From: Neobacillus sp. Marseille-Q6967
GTDB taxonomy: Bacteria; Bacillota; Bacilli; Bacillales; Cytobacillaceae
Assembly (NCBI RefSeq): GCF_946151075.1
Contig: NZ_OX267715.1
Location: forward strand, 2,147,881 to 2,211,880
DNA: 64,000 bases
Reading direction: 5' to 3'
The stretch's first letter is position 1; each line of letters opens with the position of its first letter. Below the pieces are notes generated by a model. It was not told where the DNA came from, did no database searches, and was given only the letters and a program-made list of their open reading frames with translations. Of the stretch, positions 16,088-25,234 are shown piece by piece. The position numbers and the translations under genes are program-made.

Positions 16088-16648
16088 TTATGTTGTTTTG
16101 GCAAATATGCAGGTATCCCTTAATTCCTTACTGTCAGCTGAGATACCATCATTTTTTAATATCCCTTCTAGGGTAAACCCTAATCGTTCGGGTATTGCAC
16201 TGCTTCTGGTATTGTTAGAATCACATCGGATCTCTATGCGTTTTGCGTTTAGTTCGTCAAAGGCAAATTGAGTAATCCTTTCCGTTGCTTCGGTTATATA
16301 TCCTTTACCCGAATGGCGGGTATCGATCCAATAGCCGATTTCAAACTTGGGAACATCCCAATTAATTCTATGAAGTCCTGAAGAACCAATGAATTCTTCT
16401 GTTTCTTTGTTAAATAGGTGCAGTCTTAAATCTTCACGTGTTAAAAATTTTGCATGTGCATCACGAATATTCGCTTCCATGTCTTGTTCCGTTTGCTCTC
16501 GATGTGCCCAGGGCATCCACTGTTTTAGTTCATATAATGAAGCTTGCACCGCCTGATAAACAGCCTTTCCATCACCCGGCATCGGCATACGAATTAGTAA
16601 TCGTTCACTGTAAAACTCACTTGGAAAATCTATTAAGATTGGTTTCAT
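16088..16648 (-). CDS. RimJ/RimL-type N-acetyltransferase
   Basis: 186 residues from the ATG at 16648, which has AAAGGGGG upstream; an in-frame start at 16750 has no good site. SERLLIRMPMPGDGKAVYQA is the usual opening of the RimJ/RimL (ribosomal-protein-Ala acetyltransferase) class, with EIGYWIDTRHSGKGYITEA as the acetyl-CoA loop and IEIRCDSNNTRSSAIPERLGF closing. The target protein or small molecule is unknown. The 52-bp repeats lie upstream. Confidence 0.88.
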   Translation of the reverse strand: MKPILIDFPSEFYSERLLIRMPMPGDGKAVYQAVQASLYELKQWMPWAHREQTEQDMEANIRDAHAKFLTREDLRLHLFNKETEEFIGSSGLHRINWDVPKFEIGYWIDTRHSGKGYITEATERITQFAFDELNAKRIEIRCDSNNTRSSAIPERLGFTLEGILKNDGISADSKELRDTCIFAKTT

Positions 16649-16750
16649 CTTCTTTTCCCCCTTTTTATCTACTAAAATGTTCTCCAAATTAGGCGAATAT
16701 CCCTGTTTCGATTCTAGAAAATTATGATAATATTTCCTACGCATCCGCAT

Positions 16751-16840
16751 TGACCGTACTCACTGAATTCTTCTTCGTTCGGTCATTGCAGACCCTCTCC
16801 TTTGACCGTACTCACTGAATTTTTCTTCTTTCGGTCATTG
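16751..16840. repeat. 52-bp repeat family, locus A (two units)
   Basis: TGACC at 16751 and 16803 (exactly 52 bp apart), each followed 30 bp later by GGTCA (16781 and 16833). Each unit can form the hairpin TGACCG/CGGTCA around a CT-rich loop, and the linker contains GACCCTCTCC, as in locus B. The two copies differ at a few positions only (about 85-90 per cent identity by eye in the first 38 bases). Lies between proS and the RimJ/RimL-type gene. Confidence 0.85.
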
Positions 16841-16903
16841 AAGGCTTCTTCCTACAACCAAACTTATTAAGATACTTTTAGGAAAATGCGGATTCTTCAT
16901 ATT

Positions 16904-16932
16904 TAAAAAGGCCCTCCCAAATTGGAAGAGCC
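16904..16932 (-). terminator. Terminator of proS
   Basis: GGCTCTTCC/GGGAGGGCC (with G-U pairs) followed by TTTTT on the minus strand, just after the stop codon. Confidence 0.8.
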
Positions 16933-16950
16933 GATCTTAAAACCATAATA

Positions 16951-18381
16951 TTAGTATGCTTTAGCCCAGTAAACCATCTTATCAGCAGGCTTCCCGCAGC
17001 ATACGCATGTATCTGCAACTTGTTCTTGCTCAAATGGGATACATCTAGATGTAGCTGTTGTATCTTCTTTGATTTTGTCTTCACATGCTAACTCGCCGCA
17101 CCACATTGCTTTGATGAAACCTGGTTTTGCATCAAGTGATGACTTAAGTTCATCTAGTGTTAAAGCAACGGAAGTTCTTTCTTCACGATGCTGTAGTGCT
17201 TTGTTATATAAGTTTGTTTGAATATCATTTAACAATTCAACAAGCTTTGTTTCTAACTCGTCTAAAGGAACAACTATTTTTTCTAACGTATCTCTTCTTA
17301 CTAGAACAACCTGCTTGTTTTCGATATCCTTTGGTCCTACCTCTAGGCGGACAGGAATACCTTTCATTTCATACTCGTTGAATTTCCATCCTGGCTTTTT
17401 ATCGCTCGCATCGATATCAACACGGGCAACTTTTGCTAAAGATTCTTTCAAATCATAAGCAAAATCAAGGACGCCCTCTTTATGCTGAGCGATTGGAACG
17501 ATCATGACTTGTGTTGGAGCAGCTTTTGGAGGAATCACCAATCCGCGGTCGTCTCCATGAACCATGATTAATGCACCAATAATTCTTGTTGTAAAGCCCC
17601 ATGATGTTTGATGAACATATTGAAGCTTACCTTCTTTATCTGTGTACTGAATGCCAAATGCTTCTGCAAACCCTGTTCCAAAGTGGTGAGAAGTTCCAGA
17701 CTGCAATGCTTTACCATCATGCATCAAACTTTCAATTGTGAAAGTCGCTTTAGCACCAGCGAATTTTTCTTTTTCAGTCTTCTGACCTTTTACAACCGGA
17801 ATCGCAAGGATTTCTTCACAAATCGCTGCATACACGTTTAGCATTTTGATGGTTTCTTCCATCGCATCTTCATCCGTTGCATGGGCAGTATGACCTTCCT
17901 GCCATAAAAACTCTAAAGTACGTAAGAATGGACGAGTTGTTTTTTCCCAGCGGACAACATTTGCCCATTGGTTATATAACTTTGGTAAATCTCTGTAAGA
18001 ATGAATGATATTTTTATAATGCTCGCAGAACAAAACCTCTGAAGTAGGACGAACGACTAATCTTTCCGCCAGTTCCTCAGAACCACCATGAGTTACCCAC
18101 GCCACTTCTGGCGCAAATCCTTCTACATGGTCCTTCTCTTTTTGTAGTAAGCTTTCTGGAATAAATAATGGCATATACACATTCTCATGCCCGGTTTCCT
18201 TAATACGGCGGTCAAGTTCGTTTTTAATATTATCCCAAAGAGCATAGCCGTATGGACGGATAATCATGGAGCCGCGCACGCTTGAATAATCAATTAAGTC
18301 TGCTTTTGTTACGACATCTGTATACCATTGGGCGAAATCCTCGTCCATGCTGGTTACATCTTTTACAAATTCTTTAGCCAT
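16951..18381 (-). CDS. proS: Prolyl-tRNA synthetase, short (archaeal/eukaryotic-type) form
   Basis: 476 residues, far shorter than the ~565 residues of the standard bacterial ProRS, because the YbaK-like editing insertion is absent. Class II motifs are present: [17 protein letters not shown] (motif 1), VRPTSEVLF and [23 protein letters not shown] (motif 2), with [16 protein letters not shown] (motif 3) and the anticodon-binding domain after it. The C-terminal [15 protein letters not shown]…CIPF…CVCCGK carries a zinc-binding site of the type-3 ProRS. Many Bacillus have a second, standard ProRS elsewhere; that cannot be seen here. Controlled by a T-box leader with a proline specifier. Confidence 0.96.
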   Translation of the reverse strand: MAKEFVKDVTSMDEDFAQWYTDVVTKADLIDYSSVRGSMIIRPYGYALWDNIKNELDRRIKETGHENVYMPLFIPESLLQKEKDHVEGFAPEVAWVTHGGSEELAERLVVRPTSEVLFCEHYKNIIHSYRDLPKLYNQWANVVRWEKTTRPFLRTLEFLWQEGHTAHATDEDAMEETIKMLNVYAAICEEILAIPVVKGQKTEKEKFAGAKATFTIESLMHDGKALQSGTSHHFGTGFAEAFGIQYTDKEGKLQYVHQTSWGFTTRIIGALIMVHGDDRGLVIPPKAAPTQVMIVPIAQHKEGVLDFAYDLKESLAKVARVDIDASDKKPGWKFNEYEMKGIPVRLEVGPKDIENKQVVLVRRDTLEKIVVPLDELETKLVELLNDIQTNLYNKALQHREERTSVALTLDELKSSLDAKPGFIKAMWCGELACEDKIKEDTTATSRCIPFEQEQVADTCVCCGKPADKMVYWAKAY

Positions 18382-18409
18382 TTTGACACCTCATTAATGA
18401 TTTTAAATA

Positions 18410-18640
18410 TAAAAAGGCCTTGATCCTCAAAAAAGGGACCAAGGCCTGGCGGTACCACCCTAAATTTATAAAGCTGCTGCTTTATACTCTCAACATGATA
18501 ACGGAATTGATCCGCTTGTATCTTCAAAGGCTATCCGATACAGAACTCCGAGGCAGGTTCAAATGACCGTCTTAAGAAACCTCACACCATTGGTTTCCTC
18601 TCTTGGTAAGACACTTCAATTTACTAGTCCCCATCATCGT
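18410..18640 (-). promoter_or_regulatory. T-box riboswitch of proS (CCU specifier)
   Basis: The conserved T-box sequence AGGGTGGTACCGCC is at 18448-18461 (minus strand), with the UGGU that pairs to uncharged tRNA. Stem I shows GATGGGGACTAGTA at the 5' end, AGAGAG, and the specifier loop GAACCTGCC, where CCT (18555-18557) reads as a proline codon. The terminator is GGCCTTGGTCCC…GGATCAAGGCC, followed by TTTTT (18410-18446). Uncharged tRNA-Pro would open it and allow proS transcription. Confidence 0.93.
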
Positions 18641-18874
18641 TTCAAATGGTATTTTTGTGAAGATTATATATTTCTGCAAAAAAAATGTCAAACTATTTTT
18701 GGAATATCTTTCTTACTTCACTAATATTTCCTTTATAACCGAATATAAAACATTTAAAATACAAAAGCAATGGATTAAATTTCATGAAACGTTCAATAAC
18801 TCTGCAAATTGATATATAATCTAACATTTATAATATTCATATGTTGTTATTTAACTTTAGAGGAGATTTAACAT

Positions 18875-19747
18875 ATGAATGTATTGTCCATTTCGTCAAT
18901 CAGCATCATTAGTATACTTACCTGCTATTCCATTTATCTCTTACACCGCTGGAAAAATAAACTTTATCTTGTTTCTGGTACAGTATCTGGCTTTGTTATT
19001 TCAATAATGGGCGGTCTTCTAGCCGGCTATATTAGTGGAATTCTATCAGATGCATTATTTCTGCCAGTCGGTATCGGTACCCTGGTCGGTTTCACCCTTG
19101 GTTTTATGGCTGGGCAGCCGGTGGGAATTTTGGCGGTTCTTATTGGTTCAGTTTCCGGGTTAATGAGCGGGATTATCGGGGCCATGCTTGGTGCAATCCT
19201 TCAGTTTTATAATCCTGATATCATGCTTGGTATCCTGTTAGGTTTATATGTTATTATTGTTGGCCTTGTAATTTTATTTATTTTAGTAGATACAAATGAA
19301 AAGTTATCAATAGATACAAAATCTATCTCTCCTTTTAATATTCTTTCAGTTGGGTTAATCCTGGTTGCATTGTTCTTATTTTTATATAGCAGTGATCTTG
19401 TAAAAATCCCTGGTCAAGCAGAGAAAACTAACACATCTAGTGCAGCCTCAGAAACAACGGAAGTCGATGTTACCGGCGAAGCTGCTCCTGTTATCGAAAT
19501 GAAGGTCATGCCTACAGGTTATAGTCCCAATGTCATCCGTGTAAAAAAAGGAGTGCCAGTTGTTCTAGAAATAACCAACCCTAATGACAACAGCTGCTTT
19601 TCCTCCTTTATGATGCCAGATTTTAATTTAAACAATGTTAACTTAAAGGTAGGAACCACAAAGTTAAACTTTACACCTGACAAAACAGGACAATTTACCT
19701 TTAGCTGTGGAATGAATATGTTTAAAGGAACCGTGATTGTTGAGTAA
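18875..19747 (+). CDS. Membrane protein with a C-terminal cupredoxin domain
   Basis: 290 residues. Residues 1-170 hold five or six membrane helices, with a Gly-rich series of small-residue repeats (GGLLAGYISGILSD, VGIGTLVGFTLGF, IGSVSGLMSGIIGAMLG). A linker is followed by an extracytoplasmic cupredoxin domain (residues ~205-290): NPNDNSCFSSFMMP and FTFSCGMNMFKG carry two cysteines and several methionines in a copper-chaperone arrangement rather than the classic His-Cys-His-Met blue-copper site. Probably binds Cu at the outer membrane face. AGGAG precedes the ATG. Confidence 0.8.
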   Translation: MNVLSISSISIISILTCYSIYLLHRWKNKLYLVSGTVSGFVISIMGGLLAGYISGILSDALFLPVGIGTLVGFTLGFMAGQPVGILAVLIGSVSGLMSGIIGAMLGAILQFYNPDIMLGILLGLYVIIVGLVILFILVDTNEKLSIDTKSISPFNILSVGLILVALFLFLYSSDLVKIPGQAEKTNTSSAASETTEVDVTGEAAPVIEMKVMPTGYSPNVIRVKKGVPVVLEITNPNDNSCFSSFMMPDFNLNNVNLKVGTTKLNFTPDKTGQFTFSCGMNMFKGTVIVE

Positions 19748-19836
19748 TCTGTTTTATGAACACACAACTTGTATTTTTTTATTACTTTTAATTTCAATAT
19801 TCTGGTAAAATCATTGTTAAAGGGCGGAGGATATTT

Positions 19837-20469
19837 TTGATCAAAAGAATCAGTGAAAAAACAAAAAATGGAGTAGCTTATACATTACTGAAGCAAGAAT
19901 CTACAAAGCTGACAATCATACTTCCCGGGATGGGCTATACTGTTCAGGCACCACTTTTATTTTATTCAACAAGTTTGATGTTCAGTAAAGGATATGATGT
20001 TTTACATATTAACTACCAATACGATAAGGATTTTTCAGACTTAAGTATAGAAAAGCAAATTCGTCACATTTTTGATGATGTTGATTCAGTCCTCCATGAG
20101 GTTTTAACTTCGTATCCCTATACAGATTTTACGTTTATTGCAAAGTCAATAGGAACTGTTGGTTTAGCTTCTTTAGTTAACTATGAACGTTTCTTTAACG
20201 CAAAGATTGTTTGGTTAACACCTTTAATAACAAAAGACTTTGTTTTTCAGGAAATGGGGTTTGCTGCCCAAGAAAGTTTAGTAATCATCGGGGATAACGA
20301 CCCTGTATATGATGCTGAACGTTTGGAGGCTCTTAAGAGTAATAAAAATATGATTATCCGCGTTATTACTGGAGTTAACCATGGACTAGAATATGAGAAT
20401 GATATCTATAATTCTATCGAAATAATTAAGCTTGTTACAAAAGAGATTGATCATTTTACTTCACAATAA
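19837..20469 (+). CDS. α/β-hydrolase-fold protein
   Basis: 210 residues with a TTG start six bases after GGGCGGAGG. IILPGMGYT is the oxyanion-hole strand, TFIAKSIGT carries the nucleophile elbow (A-K-S-I-G, i.e. G/A-x-S-x-G), a later strand holds IIGDNDPVYD with the acid, and GVNHGLEY holds the catalytic His. Substrate unknown. Monocistronic; followed by a tandem array of 52-bp repeats. Confidence 0.82.
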   Translation: MIKRISEKTKNGVAYTLLKQESTKLTIILPGMGYTVQAPLLFYSTSLMFSKGYDVLHINYQYDKDFSDLSIEKQIRHIFDDVDSVLHEVLTSYPYTDFTFIAKSIGTVGLASLVNYERFFNAKIVWLTPLITKDFVFQEMGFAAQESLVIIGDNDPVYDAERLEALKSNKNMIIRVITGVNHGLEYENDIYNSIEIIKLVTKEIDHFTSQ

Positions 20470-20497
20470 AGAACAATTCTTAAGAGCTTGGTGAAGG

Positions 20498-20750
20498 TGA
20501 CCATTTTCTTCATACTTTTTCGATTTTGGTCACGTAAGACCCTTTTACGTGACCATTCTCTTCATTCTTTCATCATTATGGTCACGTAGAGCCCCTGTAC
20601 GTGACCATTTTCTTCGTTCCTATGCACTTTCGGTCACATAGGGCCCTTCTATGTGACCATTCTCCTCTAACCTCGCCCATTTCGGTCACATAGAACCCAT
20701 CAATGTAACCATTCTCCTCATCCCATGCCATTTCGGTTACGTAGACATCA
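20498..20750. repeat. 52-bp repeat family, locus B (five units)
   Basis: Five tandem units. TGACC half-sites lie at 20498, 20550, 20602 and 20654, with TAACC at 20706; GGTCA follows each by 30 bp (GGTTA in the last). The segment from each GGTCA to the next TGACC forms a hairpin: GGTCACGTA/TACGTGACC, then GGTCACATAG/CTATGTGACC, with paired changes between units (CG in one arm, CG in the other; CA with TG). Fills the 366-bp gap between the convergent hydrolase and ydgH-like genes. No unique spacers, so not a CRISPR array. Confidence 0.9.
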
Positions 20751-20786
20751 ACAGTACTTATCTCATTTAAGACCAGATCCTTTTAA

Positions 20787-20821
20787 AATAGAAAGACCAA
20801 ATCGGCATACGATTTGGTCTT
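20787..20821 (-). terminator. Terminator of the MMPL transporter gene
   Basis: AAGACCAAATCG/CGATTTGGTCTT stem; on the minus strand followed by TCTATTTTAAAA, so a moderately strong U-tract. Confidence 0.7.
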
Positions 20822-20835
20822 CTCATAGTCTTAAT

Positions 20836-23800
20836 TTACATATGAACGGAATCATCCATAGTGGTATTATTGTTCTTTCTAAACGGCCACCAGTTGGCTT
20901 CGCCAAATGTCTTGACCATCACTGGTACAAATAACGGCAGAATGACCAGTGCATATAAAGAAAGTCCAATTAACAAGATGGTTGCGATTTGAAGTAAGGA
21001 CAACACCCCTGCAGGCATCATCGCAGCAAATGTTCCTCCTAAAATAACTGCCGCCGAGATAATAACGGTTCCCATCTTCTTTATCGAAATAAGAATGGCT
21101 TGCTGAACAGGCATATGTTTATACTCGTTGAAACGATCCATTAAGAAGATACTATAGTCGATTCCAAGTGCAATTAAAATAACAAAGGCAAAGAATGGAA
21201 CCGCCCAGCTGATGCCAGTATAGCCTAAGATATTGACAAAAATGATTTCTGATAAAGCCATAGAAGTATAGTAGGTTAAGATTAACGAACCTATCAAGTA
21301 CAATGGCATAATAAACGAACGGAATAGTATGATCAAGATCATACTAATACCAATAAGCATGAGTACAACGGTTCGGGAATAATCTTCTTGAGAAATGGTG
21401 TCAAGATCATGATGCATACTTGAAACGCCGCCAACTGCTACTTCTGCATTTTCCAGTTTCGTATCTTTGACAACACGGTTGACTGCCTCCTTGATTTCAG
21501 GAACACGATCAAGTGCTTCATTAGAATAAGGGTTTTTGTTAAAGACCACATCAATGTTCATTACTTTCCGTTCGTCAGACATATAAGTGTCTAACACTTG
21601 CTCAAAGTCCTTGCCGTTAAGAACCTCTTGCGGGATATAAAAACCTGTTTGTTTCTGTTCAGCTACATCTGTAAGGTATTCCTGAGCAGACTCTAAGCCA
21701 TCAGAAACTTGATTTAATCCATCAACACCTTGTGTTAACCCATCAGTTAACTGTGTTAGTTGACCACCCAAGTCTTTAAATCCATCCAGCAACTGCTGCT
21801 GGCCATCATTGACTCCTGTCAACCCTGTCGAAACCTTTGGAAGTCCTTGGATAATCTGTCCCTGGCCATTTTCCAATTGGTAAAGACCTGTTTCAATTCC
21901 TTTTAAACCACTGATAAGCCCTTCCATTCCCCCAATAAGGGCTTCCTGGCCGGCGATAACTTCAGCATATTTACTATTGGCATATTGAATCCCAGCATGT
22001 GCACCTTTCAGCCCCTGATTTAATTGATCCAGGCTGCCTGCCAACTGGCCGGTAATAGTTTGTAATCCAGGGGTATCTGCTGTACCTTGGATCGTCATTT
22101 TAAGAGCCTGATAGTTTTGATTTTGCTGGACAGCTGGAATATCATTCTCAAGATTAGCAAAATATTCGTTAGTTTTTATCAGAGTTTGATTTACAGACAC
22201 AAGTCCCTGTGCAACCTTTTGGTAATTACTATCTAGTTCAGCTAAACCGTCAGCTGCCTGTTGATACCCCTGGAGTAATTGCTTACTGCCTGCCAATACT
22301 TCTGCAGATTTGGCTTTAATTACCTCTAATCCTTCTCTAACTTGTGCAGTACCAGCCGCCCCTTGCTCTAGTCCACCTTCGATTTTTGCAAGGTTTTGTT
22401 GGATGGTTCCTACTCCGGACTTGAGATCGTTTGTTCCATCGATAAGCTGACGGATTCCATCAGTTGCATCTTCCATTTTCGGAATGTTAGCCTCCAGTTG
22501 ACTGCCTGCTTCGGAAAGACCGTCACTGATTTGCTTAATACCATCATTCCCTTGCCCAAGCCCGTCTTCTAAACTTTTAACCTGACCAGATATATATAGT
22601 TCATCAATCGTCTCGCCAGTGGGTCTAGTCACCGATCGAACAGCATCCACATCTTCGATTTTTGCAAGTTCTTGACTGATTTGTTCCGTAAGTGCAATAT
22701 ATTCAGATGTATTCAGTTCATCATCATTCCGAATAACAACTTGCGTCGGCATAGATTCACCTGGTCCAAATGCTTCTGCGATAAGATCAAAACCTTTAAT
22801 CGAAGGGAACTCATCTCCGATTTCTTCAAGGGAATTAAATGATAAATCCCCATCATACGTGAACAATGCAGGAACTGAAATACAGGCAACGGTCACTAGA
22901 GCAATTAATGGTCGTGCTAAAGCAAATTTCCCAACAAAACCCCAAAACTTACTTTCCCCATGCTCAAGCTTGCCTTTAGACGGCCAAAACAGTTTTTTTC
23001 CTAAAACAGCCATGAAAAAAGGTACTAACGTAAATAGAGCCATTAATAAGATCGCGACGCCGATTGCAACGGCTGATGCTGATTGATAAAGTACAAACTT
23101 CGAAAAGCCTATGGATGCAAATCCTATCATCACTGCCAACCCGCTGAAAAATACCGTTCTGCCGGCATTTCGATAGGTTAGAATAATCGCTTCTGTTACA
23201 CTATCATTCTTTGCCAGCTCTTCTTTAAAACGGCTTAACAGCAATATACAATAGTCCGTTCCAATCCCGAATAAAATAGCTACTAGGAAAATTTGTGTAA
23301 AGGTTGATAATGGAAAATCCACTTTATCTACTAAAATAGCAACAATCGATTGTGCAGCAAGATAACTGAAACCAACAGTCACTAAAGGAATAATTGGTGC
23401 TATTGCTGACCTAAAAACTAGTAATAAGACAACTAAAATGAAAGCAACAGTAATTCCTTCAGTTTTCTTTAACCCTTCCTGCGAGTTGGAAACAAGGTCC
23501 TCCCCAATCATCCAGCTGCCTGTATAATAATGAACAAGTTCTATGTTATCTATCGCCTCATATAAATCCTTTGTAATCTCTTTCCCTTCACGCCCATTGG
23601 CGGTAACATTGACAGATACAAGAATGGTTGTTCCATCCTCGGATATAAGCTGATCTTTCAATTCTTCCTGATTAAAATGAGATAAAATGGATGTAATTCC
23701 TAACTTCTTTTGATTTTTTTCCAACTCGTTAACGGCTTTTTCTGCTTCTGCAAAATTATTTGCTGTTAACTTTTTTTCACTGTGAAATACCAGAGCCGTT

Positions 23801-24003
23801 TGTAAATCATTGCCCATATTTTCATCTGATTGTACATCACTAAGAATGTCTTCAGCTATTGTTGATGAATAACCATCAGGAACATTAATTTGGCCTTTTT
23901 CACGTACCAGCTTCTCCATATTGGGTGCCAGCATAAATAGACAGGCGATAATAGCAACCCACGTGATAAGAATGAACCATTTTCCTTTAATAATTCCCCT
24001 CAC
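20836..24003 (-). CDS. ydgH: MMPL/RND-family transporter (YdgH-like)
   Basis: 1,055 residues, two homologous halves each with an N-terminal helix, an extracytoplasmic domain and a helical bundle. Conserved RND/MMPL residues are seen in GIGTDYCILLLSRFKEEL and IALGIDYSIFLMDRFNEY (paired Asp-Tyr motifs for proton coupling). The loop between halves (about residues 500-800) is a long repeat-rich helical region with many LxxGxxxLxxG units, likely coiled coil, as in YdgH/YhgE-like proteins. Probably a lipid or antibiotic efflux pump. It follows its MarR repressor by 3 bases, the B. subtilis ydgG-ydgH order. Confidence 0.92.
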   Translation of the reverse strand: MRGIIKGKWFILITWVAIIACLFMLAPNMEKLVREKGQINVPDGYSSTIAEDILSDVQSDENMGNDLQTALVFHSEKKLTANNFAEAEKAVNELEKNQKKLGITSILSHFNQEELKDQLISEDGTTILVSVNVTANGREGKEITKDLYEAIDNIELVHYYTGSWMIGEDLVSNSQEGLKKTEGITVAFILVVLLLVFRSAIAPIIPLVTVGFSYLAAQSIVAILVDKVDFPLSTFTQIFLVAILFGIGTDYCILLLSRFKEELAKNDSVTEAIILTYRNAGRTVFFSGLAVMIGFASIGFSKFVLYQSASAVAIGVAILLMALFTLVPFFMAVLGKKLFWPSKGKLEHGESKFWGFVGKFALARPLIALVTVACISVPALFTYDGDLSFNSLEEIGDEFPSIKGFDLIAEAFGPGESMPTQVVIRNDDELNTSEYIALTEQISQELAKIEDVDAVRSVTRPTGETIDELYISGQVKSLEDGLGQGNDGIKQISDGLSEAGSQLEANIPKMEDATDGIRQLIDGTNDLKSGVGTIQQNLAKIEGGLEQGAAGTAQVREGLEVIKAKSAEVLAGSKQLLQGYQQAADGLAELDSNYQKVAQGLVSVNQTLIKTNEYFANLENDIPAVQQNQNYQALKMTIQGTADTPGLQTITGQLAGSLDQLNQGLKGAHAGIQYANSKYAEVIAGQEALIGGMEGLISGLKGIETGLYQLENGQGQIIQGLPKVSTGLTGVNDGQQQLLDGFKDLGGQLTQLTDGLTQGVDGLNQVSDGLESAQEYLTDVAEQKQTGFYIPQEVLNGKDFEQVLDTYMSDERKVMNIDVVFNKNPYSNEALDRVPEIKEAVNRVVKDTKLENAEVAVGGVSSMHHDLDTISQEDYSRTVVLMLIGISMILIILFRSFIMPLYLIGSLILTYYTSMALSEIIFVNILGYTGISWAVPFFAFVILIALGIDYSIFLMDRFNEYKHMPVQQAILISIKKMGTVIISAAVILGGTFAAMMPAGVLSLLQIATILLIGLSLYALVILPLFVPVMVKTFGEANWWPFRKNNNTTMDDSVHM

Positions 24004-24006
24004 AAC

Positions 24007-24468
24007 TTATTCCCCCACATCTTCCTTTTTCATGTTGTCTAAAATGTCAGCTAATTTTTCATAGGTCTCAATGAAACTTTTAATTTCAGTCTCTTCAAAT
24101 TGGGTGATGAACGATTCAACCAAATAGTGGACCTTTTCCTCTGTTTTTTGACGCAGTTCCTTGCCCTCGTTAGTTAAGGTTAAATAAATGACCCTACGAT
24201 CGTTTTCATCACGGGTTCTCTGAATCAAACCTCTGTCAGCCAAGCGGTTTATAATGGCTGTAATCGCACTTTTATTTACATAAAAAGAATCTGCTAATTC
24301 AGACGAGGTGCATTCTCCAGCTTGGTGAATATACCCTAATATGTAGAGTTGATCCGTAGTAAGATCATCTCCTAATTGTGCCTTAATTAATGCACCCGCT
24401 TTTTTATCTACACGGAATGAAACCGACACATAGCGGTCAATTAAATCCTGAATTGTATAATTTGTCAT
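24007..24468 (-). CDS. ydgG: MarR-family regulator of the MMPL transporter (YdgG-like)
   Basis: 153 residues from the ATG at 24468 with GGTGAG upstream; a GTG at 24483 is also possible. A winged helix-turn-helix with TSSELADSFYVNKSAITAIINRL (recognition helix) and the wing DENDRRVIYLTLTNEGKEL is textbook MarR. It binds as a dimer and lets go when it binds a toxic small molecule. Its own operator candidate lies at 24498-24516, implying autorepression of both genes. Confidence 0.92.
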   Translation of the reverse strand: MTNYTIQDLIDRYVSVSFRVDKKAGALIKAQLGDDLTTDQLYILGYIHQAGECTSSELADSFYVNKSAITAIINRLADRGLIQRTRDENDRRVIYLTLTNEGKELRQKTEEKVHYLVESFITQFEETEIKSFIETYEKLADILDNMKKEDVGE

Positions 24469-24497
24469 AGAAAATCTCACCACCAGTTCCGTAAAAG

Positions 24498-24516
24498 TAG
24501 TTTAACTGTTGAACTA
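24498..24516. promoter_or_regulatory. Candidate MarR operator
   Basis: TAGTTTAACTGTTGAACTA, an imperfect 19-bp inverted repeat, 30 bp upstream of the repressor start. A further half-site GTTTAACTA lies at 24523. MarR sites in this family are typically AT-rich palindromes of this size. Confidence 0.6.
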
Positions 24517-24557
24517 TTCACGTGTTTAACTATATTACGAATTATAAGTAGAGTCAA

Positions 24558-24583
24558 TAAAAAAAGATTAGCCAAAGCTAACC
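24558..24583 (-). terminator. Terminator of the RimJ/RimL-type gene
   Basis: GGTTAGC-TTTG-GCTAATC followed by a run of seven T on the minus strand; overlaps the stop codon. Confidence 0.82.
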
Positions 24584-25117
24584 CTTTAATTGGAAATATT
24601 CTTCTTTTAGTATGCCGTAATAAGCCAAATCTATGTAAACTCCCCACTTAACTAGATGCTGCTTGAGAGTACCTTCATATTTCATGCCGATTTTCTCCAT
24701 AATTCTCCAAGAACCCGGATTACTTGTAAATGATGCTGCAAAAATTCGATTCAAATGTAATTCGTCAAATCCAAGTTTCACTAGCTCCTTTGCAGCCTCT
24801 GTCCCGAACCCTTTCCCCCAATACGGTTTACCAATCCAGTAGGCCAGCTCACCTCGGTCATGGCTGGTATTGATACTGAGATTCATGATTCCGATTAAAC
24901 TGGATTCTTCCTTATTTATAATGGCAAAGATAACGATTTTCCCTTCCTTTTCTGCATCAAGGACATGTCTTATAAATTTCTTTGCAGAACCTTTTGGATA
25001 TGGGTGTGGAACGGTTAAGGTTGTTTTTGCCACATCATAATCACTTGCAAGCTCTTCCACTCTATCCGCATCCTCTAAAGTCAAGGGTCTTAAAATTAAC
25101 CGCTCTGTTTCTAGCAT
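24578..25117 (-). CDS. RimJ/RimL-type N-acetyltransferase
   Basis: 179 residues from the ATG at 25117; earlier in-frame ATGs (25147, 25126) lack correct spacing from the GGGAG. It opens with LETERLILRPLTLEDADRV and has ELAYWIGKPYWGKGFGTEAA (acetyl-CoA loop) and NRIFAASFTSNPGSWRIMEKIGM, the standard RimJ/RimL pattern. Substrate unknown. One of six GNAT proteins in this window. Confidence 0.88.
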   Translation of the reverse strand: MLETERLILRPLTLEDADRVEELASDYDVAKTTLTVPHPYPKGSAKKFIRHVLDAEKEGKIVIFAIINKEESSLIGIMNLSINTSHDRGELAYWIGKPYWGKGFGTEAAKELVKLGFDELHLNRIFAASFTSNPGSWRIMEKIGMKYEGTLKQHLVKWGVYIDLAYYGILKEEYFQLKG

Positions 25118-25187
25118 ACTAATCATCTCCCACGTAAAATTCACCACTAAATCATTTCTCTATCTAGATATAAATTCCTTTTACCAA

Positions 25188-25227
25188 AAAAATAAATGCC
25201 TGGGCCAGCCCAAGCATTTAAAAAAAT
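25188..25227 (-). terminator. Terminator of the clpP-like gene
   Basis: AAATGCCTGGGC/GCCCAAGCATTT stem with T-runs on both sides. Confidence 0.85.
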
Positions 25228-25234
25228 AATCAAT

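Noticed and set aside
20498..20750. CRISPR-like array
   Set aside because: Units are 52 bp head-to-tail with no unique spacers of regular length, no Cas genes and internally paired stems. It is a tandem repeat, not CRISPR.
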